The notes beneath the pieces are model-generated. The model was not told the origin of the DNA. It did no database searches and saw only the letters and a program-made list of their open reading frames with translations. Both the position numbers and the translations under genes were made by a program. Below are positions 60,576 through 64,000 of a DNA stretch of 64,000 bases, piece after piece; position 1 is the first letter of the stretch, and every line of letters starts with the position of its first letter. The DNA comes from Vicinamibacteria bacterium. GTDB lineage: Bacteria > Acidobacteriota > Vicinamibacteria > Fen-336. Where the stretch lies: the NCBI GenBank assembly GCA_025994075.1, contig JAMQGV010000025.1:1-64000 (forward strand). The letters run 5' to 3'.

Positions 60576-61529
60576 GTGACCGCCCCCGGCCTGGCCCCCG
60601 GGCGGTCGCGCGGCGGCGGACCCGTCGCGGCGGCCGCCGGGCCGACACTGGCCGCGCCGATGGGGGAGCTGCTGACGCGCCGCGCGCCGGACCCGCGCCT
60701 CGCCGAGGTGCCGTTCGTCGCCTTCGACACCGAGACGACCGGGCTGCGGCTGTCCGACCGGATGGTGGAGATCGCCGCCGTGCGTTTCCGCGGCGACCGC
60801 GTCGAGGCGGAGTGGTCGGCGCTGTGCGATCCCGGCGTCCCGCTGCCTGCCGCGGCGACGGCGATCCACGGCATCCGCGACGAGGACGTGCGCGGCCGGC
60901 CGCCGGCGGCCGAGGCGCTCGGCCGCTTCCTGGAGCTGATCGAGGGCGCGGCGCTGGTCGCCCATCACGCCCCTTTCGACGTGCGGGTGGTGGCGTCCGA
61001 GCTGCTGCGGGCAGGCCTGCCGCTGCCCGACAACCCGGTGCTCGACACCTGCGCGATCCCGCGCACCCTCGGCCTGCCCGTGGAGAACCATCGCCTCACC
61101 ACGCTGGCGCGGGCCTTCGGCCTGCGGCCGGCGACGGCCCACCGCGCGCTGCCCGACGCCCGCACGGCTGCAGGGCTGCTGCGTGCCTACCTCGAGCAGG
61201 TCGGCCCTCGCGCTTCACGGCTGATCCGCGAGGGGCTCACCGGCTGTGGCCCCGGGATCGCCTCGTTTCGGGCCTGGGCCTGCGAGCCCGTGCCGGAGAC
61301 CCCGATCGTGCGGGTGCTGCGGCGGGCGCTGGCCGAAGGCCGGGCCGTCTCGCTCGTCTACCACGGCGGCACCCGGGGCCGGCTGCCGCGGCGGGCCGTG
61401 CCCCGCGAGATCTACGCGATCGGCGGGGCCGTCTACCTGGAGGCCGACTGCCTCGAGGTGGGGGCGCCGCGGACCTTCCGGCTGGACCGGGTGGCGGCCG
61501 TGCGGGTGGACGCGCTGAGGGAGTTCTAG
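60576..61529 (+). CDS. DnaQ-type 3'-5' exonuclease with C-terminal WYL-like domain
   Basis: A 317-residue protein (GTG start, directly after the WYL-regulator stop). Residues about 45-205 form a DEDDh exonuclease: FDTETTG (Asp51, Glu53), then HGIRDEDV, VAHHAPFDVRV and HRALPDA with the His of the DEDDh type. After a helical stretch the last 70 residues read RAVSLVYHGGTRGRLPRRAV, IYAIGGAVYLEADCLE and RTFRLDRVAAVRVD. This is the layout of a WYL domain (strand, then G-x-x-Y-L, then F-x-L-D-R). Exonuclease plus ligand-binding domain suggests nucleotide- or DNA-end-regulated degradation. Confidence 0.75.
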   Translation: MTAPGLAPGRSRGGGPVAAAAGPTLAAPMGELLTRRAPDPRLAEVPFVAFDTETTGLRLSDRMVEIAAVRFRGDRVEAEWSALCDPGVPLPAAATAIHGIRDEDVRGRPPAAEALGRFLELIEGAALVAHHAPFDVRVVASELLRAGLPLPDNPVLDTCAIPRTLGLPVENHRLTTLARAFGLRPATAHRALPDARTAAGLLRAYLEQVGPRASRLIREGLTGCGPGIASFRAWACEPVPETPIVRVLRRALAEGRAVSLVYHGGTRGRLPRRAVPREIYAIGGAVYLEADCLEVGAPRTFRLDRVAAVRVDALREF

Positions 61530-61541
61530 AATGGGCCGGTC

Positions 61542-61904
61542 ATGAGCGCCCTCGAGACCTTCCGCAACACCCACCCCGGCCGCGACTACGTCATCACCCA
61601 CACCTGTCCCGAGTTCACGGCCGTGTGCCCGAAGACGGGCCACCCCGACTTCGCGACGCTCGTGATCAGCTACGTGCCCGACCGGGTCTGCGTGGAGCTC
61701 AAGAGCCTCAAGCTGTACCTGCAGTCGTACCGCAACCGCGGCATCTACTACGAGAACGTCGTCAACGCGATCCTCGACGACCTGGTGCGGGCGGTGCGCC
61801 CGCGCAGCATGACGGTCGAGGGCCGCTTCAACGTGCGCGGGGGGATCGGCTCGGTCGTCACGGCCAGCCACGCGGCCCGGCGGCCCCCGCGCGGGAGGAA
61901 ATGA
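61542..61904 (+). CDS. queF: NADPH-dependent 7-cyano-7-deazaguanine reductase
   Basis: A 120-residue unimodular QueF that reduces preQ0 to preQ1 in queuosine synthesis. Active-site Cys29 ([12 protein letters not shown]) and Asp36 are present, as is the QueF motif [20 protein letters not shown]. It lies 12 bases after the exonuclease stop and overlaps the proline-dehydrogenase start. No other queuosine gene is nearby, and the short gap leaves no room for a preQ1 riboswitch. Confidence 0.9.
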   Translation: MSALETFRNTHPGRDYVITHTCPEFTAVCPKTGHPDFATLVISYVPDRVCVELKSLKLYLQSYRNRGIYYENVVNAILDDLVRAVRPRSMTVEGRFNVRGGIGSVVTASHAARRPPRGRK

Positions 61905-62749
61905 TGCAACCCCCGGCCATCCTGGCCCGGCGCTTCGTCGCCGGGGCCACCGCGGACGCGGCCGTCGCCGTCGGGCGCAAGCTCGCCGCCCGCGGCATCA
62001 AGCCGACCTTCGACCTGCTCGGCGAGGACGTGCTGGAGGCCGAGGCGGCGCGCCGCATCGCGGCCGCCAACCAGGGCCTGCTGCGGCTGATCCCCGAGGG
62101 CGTCGAGCGCAACATCTCGATCAAGCTGACCTCGCTCGGCTTCGACGTCTCCGAGGAGCTGTGCGAGGAGATCGTGCGCGGCATCCTCGACACCGCCCGC
62201 GAGGTGAAGGGCTTCGTGCGCGTCGACATGGAGGGCTCGAAGCACACCGAGCGCACGCTGCGCTTCTTCCAGCGGCTGCGCAAGGACTACGACAACGTCG
62301 GCATCGTGCTCCAGGCCTACCTGCACCGCACGCCCGACGACGTCGAGGAGGCGATCCGGCGCGGCGACCGGGTGCGGCTGTGCAAGGGCGCGTACCGCGA
62401 GCCGGCCGACGTCGCGCTCCAGGACATGGCGAAGATCCGCGCCCAGTTCAAGGCCTGCGCCCGCCGGCTGATGGACGAGGGCGCCTACCCGGCGATCGCG
62501 ACCCACGACGAGGAGCTCGTGCAGGACGCGCTGGCCTTCGCCCGCGAGGAGAAGCTCGCCGCCTCCCGTTTCGAGTTCCAGATGCTCTACGGCCTGCGCC
62601 CCGCCCGCTGGGACGAGCTGGTCAAGGACGGCTGGAACTTCCGCGTCTACGTGCCCTACGGCACCCATTGGTTCCCCTACTTCTACCGCCGCCTGCGCGA
62701 GCGGAAGGAGAACATCTTCTTCGTCCTGCGCAGCCTGCTCGGCGGCTAG
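61904..62749 (+). CDS. Proline dehydrogenase
   Basis: A 281-residue FAD-dependent TIM-barrel enzyme that oxidises proline to pyrroline-5-carboxylate. Motifs: ISIKLTSLGFDV, FVRVDMEGSKHTERTL, VGIVLQAYLHRT, VRLCKGAYREPADVAL, ATHDEELVQDAL, FEFQMLYGLRP and the end VPYGTHWFPYFYRRLRER with its paired Arg. It is a stand-alone domain, not fused to the pyrroline-5-carboxylate dehydrogenase. ATG 61904 is taken over 61901 because of spacing to GGGAGG (61893-61898). It overlaps the queF stop. Confidence 0.9.
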   Translation: MQPPAILARRFVAGATADAAVAVGRKLAARGIKPTFDLLGEDVLEAEAARRIAAANQGLLRLIPEGVERNISIKLTSLGFDVSEELCEEIVRGILDTAREVKGFVRVDMEGSKHTERTLRFFQRLRKDYDNVGIVLQAYLHRTPDDVEEAIRRGDRVRLCKGAYREPADVALQDMAKIRAQFKACARRLMDEGAYPAIATHDEELVQDALAFAREEKLAASRFEFQMLYGLRPARWDELVKDGWNFRVYVPYGTHWFPYFYRRLRERKENIFFVLRSLLGG

Positions 62750-62752
62750 CGC

Positions 62753-63805
62753 ATGAAGGCGGCCGTCTACCGCGGGCCGGGAGCCTTCGCGGTCGAGGAG
62801 ATCGAGGCCCCGGAGCCCGGACCGGGCGAGCTGCTGGCGCGCGTCGACGCCTGCGGCGTGTGCGGGACCGACGTCAAGAAGATCGAGAAGGGTCTGCTGA
62901 GCGGGCCCCGCGTGTTCGGCCACGAGATCGCGGCCACGGTGGCGAAGCTGGGCCCCGGCACCACGCGCTTCCGCGAGGGCGACCGCGTGGTGCTCCACCA
63001 CCACATCCCGTGCGGCTCGTGCTTCTACTGCGCCCGGCGCATCTACGCCCAGTGCGAGACCTACAAGCGCAACGGCACCACCGCCGGCTTCGAGCCGTCG
63101 GGCGGCGGCATGGCCGAGTACGTCCGCGCGATGGACTGGATCGTCGAGCGCGGCGCGATCCCGATCCCCGATGGCGTGAAGCCCGAGGAGGCGGCCTTCG
63201 TCGAGCCGGTCAACACCTGCCTCAAGGCCGTGCGCGCCGCCGGGGTCGCGCCCGGCATGAGCGTGCTGGTCGTCGGCCAGGGGCCGATCGGCTCGATCCT
63301 GATGCAGCTCGCCCGCGTCGCCGGCGCCTCCGTGATGGTCACGGACGGGATGCCGGACCGTCTGGAGCTGGCCCGCGAACTGGGCGCGGACCACGCGTTC
63401 GACGTGCGCGAGGCGGACGTCCCGCGCGAGGTGCGGGCGTTGACCGGCGGCCGCGGCGCCGACCGCGTGCTGCTGGCGGCCATGGGGCAGGCGCCGATCG
63501 ACCAGGCGATCGAGGCGACCCGGCCCGGCGGGGCGGTGATGGTGTTCGCCGCGACGGCTCCGGGCGAGATCGCGCAGGTCGACTTCGGCCGGCTGGCGGC
63601 GGCGGAGAAGCAGTTGCTCACCTCGTACAGCGCGTCGGTCGACGTGCAGGAGGAGGCGGCGCGGCTGGTGTTCACGCGCCAGGTGCGGGTGGCCGAGCTG
63701 GTCAGCCACGTGCTGCCCCTCGACGAGGCGCCGCGGGCGGTGGCGCTCTCGCAGCGCCCCGCGCCGGGCGTGCGCAAGATCGTGCTGCGCGGCGGCGCCG
63801 CTTGA
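62753..63805 (+). CDS. Zinc-dependent alcohol/polyol dehydrogenase (MDR family)
   Basis: A 350-residue medium-chain dehydrogenase. Catalytic zinc ligands: Cys in GVCGTDVKK, HE in FGHEI, and a further Glu in VEPVNTC. The structural zinc site has four Cys (CGSCFYCARRIYAQC). The NAD(P) fold shows VLVVGQGPIGSILMQLA. It falls in the sorbitol/threonine-dehydrogenase group; substrate is open. It lies 3 bases after the proline dehydrogenase and its stop abuts a second gene of the same family. Confidence 0.85.
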   Translation: MKAAVYRGPGAFAVEEIEAPEPGPGELLARVDACGVCGTDVKKIEKGLLSGPRVFGHEIAATVAKLGPGTTRFREGDRVVLHHHIPCGSCFYCARRIYAQCETYKRNGTTAGFEPSGGGMAEYVRAMDWIVERGAIPIPDGVKPEEAAFVEPVNTCLKAVRAAGVAPGMSVLVVGQGPIGSILMQLARVAGASVMVTDGMPDRLELARELGADHAFDVREADVPREVRALTGGRGADRVLLAAMGQAPIDQAIEATRPGGAVMVFAATAPGEIAQVDFGRLAAAEKQLLTSYSASVDVQEEAARLVFTRQVRVAELVSHVLPLDEAPRAVALSQRPAPGVRKIVLRGGAA

Positions 63806-63813
63806 GCCGCACC

Positions 63814-64000
63814 ATGCGGGCGGCCGTGCTGCACGGCCGCGAGGACGTGCGCCTCGAGCGGGTTCCGATCCCGGAGCCCGGCCCCGGCGAGGTCGTGCTG
63901 CGGGCGCGGGCCGCGCTCACCTGCGGCACCGACGTCAAGGTGTTCCGCCGTGGCTACCACGCCCGGATGATCGTGCCGCCCGCCCTGTTCGGTCACGAGG
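63814..64000 (+). CDS. Second zinc-dependent dehydrogenase (cut by window edge)
   Basis: The first 62 residues of another medium-chain dehydrogenase: MRAAVLHGREDVRLERVPIP, then Cys in ALTCGTDVKVF and FGHE at the end of the window. Similarity to the preceding gene (same start, same Cys and HE positions) shows a tandem pair of the family. The catalytic Cys is retained; the structural zinc region lies beyond the window. A TTG at 63802 in the same frame would overlap the previous stop (TTGA) and add four residues, so the start is uncertain. Confidence 0.75.
   Translation, partial: MRAAVLHGREDVRLERVPIPEPGPGEVVLRARAALTCGTDVKVFRRGYHARMIVPPALFGHE

Noticed and set aside
61530-61541. Possible preQ1 riboswitch before queF
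   Set aside because: Only 12 bases separate the upstream stop from the queF start, too short for such a structure.

Overview
The window is very GC-rich (by eye around 70%), densely packed chromosomal DNA. Most gene ends overlap or sit within a few bases of the next gene, and GTG/TTG starts are common. The gene content is Gram-negative: a TolC-type outer-membrane factor, an Oar-type TonB-dependent receptor with an N-terminal carboxypeptidase-regulatory fold, a Wza-like export protein with a Wzc/GumC-like tyrosine kinase, a zinc-ribbon Ser/Thr kinase and a multi-GAF hybrid histidine kinase. Together these suggest Acidobacteriota or a close relative. That placement is an inference from gene families, not from a marker gene.

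Layout. 1-2840 is an accessory strip on the 3' side of a tRNA-Ala(GGC) gene. It holds the tail of an IS630-like transposase, several small zinc-ribbon proteins and a stretch of apparently decayed coding sequence. 2975-8260 holds an ECF sigma/anti-sigma pair, a MerR-like DNA-binding protein, a DUF4412 secreted protein, a sulfurtransferase, a secreted 5'-nucleotidase-type phosphatase and a small receiver-like protein. 8354-12916 is a four-gene operon starting with an ADP/ATP-translocase-like membrane protein fused to HEAT-like repeats, followed by a cyclic-nucleotide-binding-fold protein, a YtxH protein and a DUF948-like protein. 13481-20244 holds a cysteine-dioxygenase-like protein, a large hybrid histidine kinase, and a MoeB-YqeC-XdhC set for molybdenum-enzyme maturation. 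20312-31999 is surface polysaccharide and regulation: Wza-like and Wzc-like proteins, a Thr-rich surface protein, a Ser/Thr kinase, an O-antigen-ligase-like protein, a calcium-repeat lipoprotein, a MinD-like ATPase and a degenerate J-domain/RodZ-like HTH protein.

32008-33527 encodes an RpiB-like and a DeoC-like enzyme whose N-terminal extensions look like bacterial-microcompartment targeting elements. I regard this as the most unusual part of the window. 33563-39874 combines an alanine-type symporter, diaminopimelate decarboxylase, a peptide-binding protein, a DUF819 permease and an Ala-Glu epimerase, which together fit use of murein peptides. 39878-44978 is a MacB-type permease/ATPase/adaptor and TolC efflux set. 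45250-48525 is the Oar-like receptor.

48753-57883 is a scavenging block: Hpt, an N-acetylglucosamine-kinase-like protein, ChbG-like, NagB-like, MurQ, a secreted amidohydrolase, cytidine deaminase, purine nucleoside phosphorylase, NupC and thymidine phosphorylase. Its products (ribose/deoxyribose phosphates) could feed the DeoC/RpiB pair. 57888-64000 holds a zinc-ribbon protein, a c-di-GMP phosphodiesterase, a WYL regulator, an exonuclease with a WYL-like tail, QueF, proline dehydrogenase and two tandem zinc dehydrogenases, the second cut by the window edge. No CRISPR array, rRNA, prophage or recombinase was seen.
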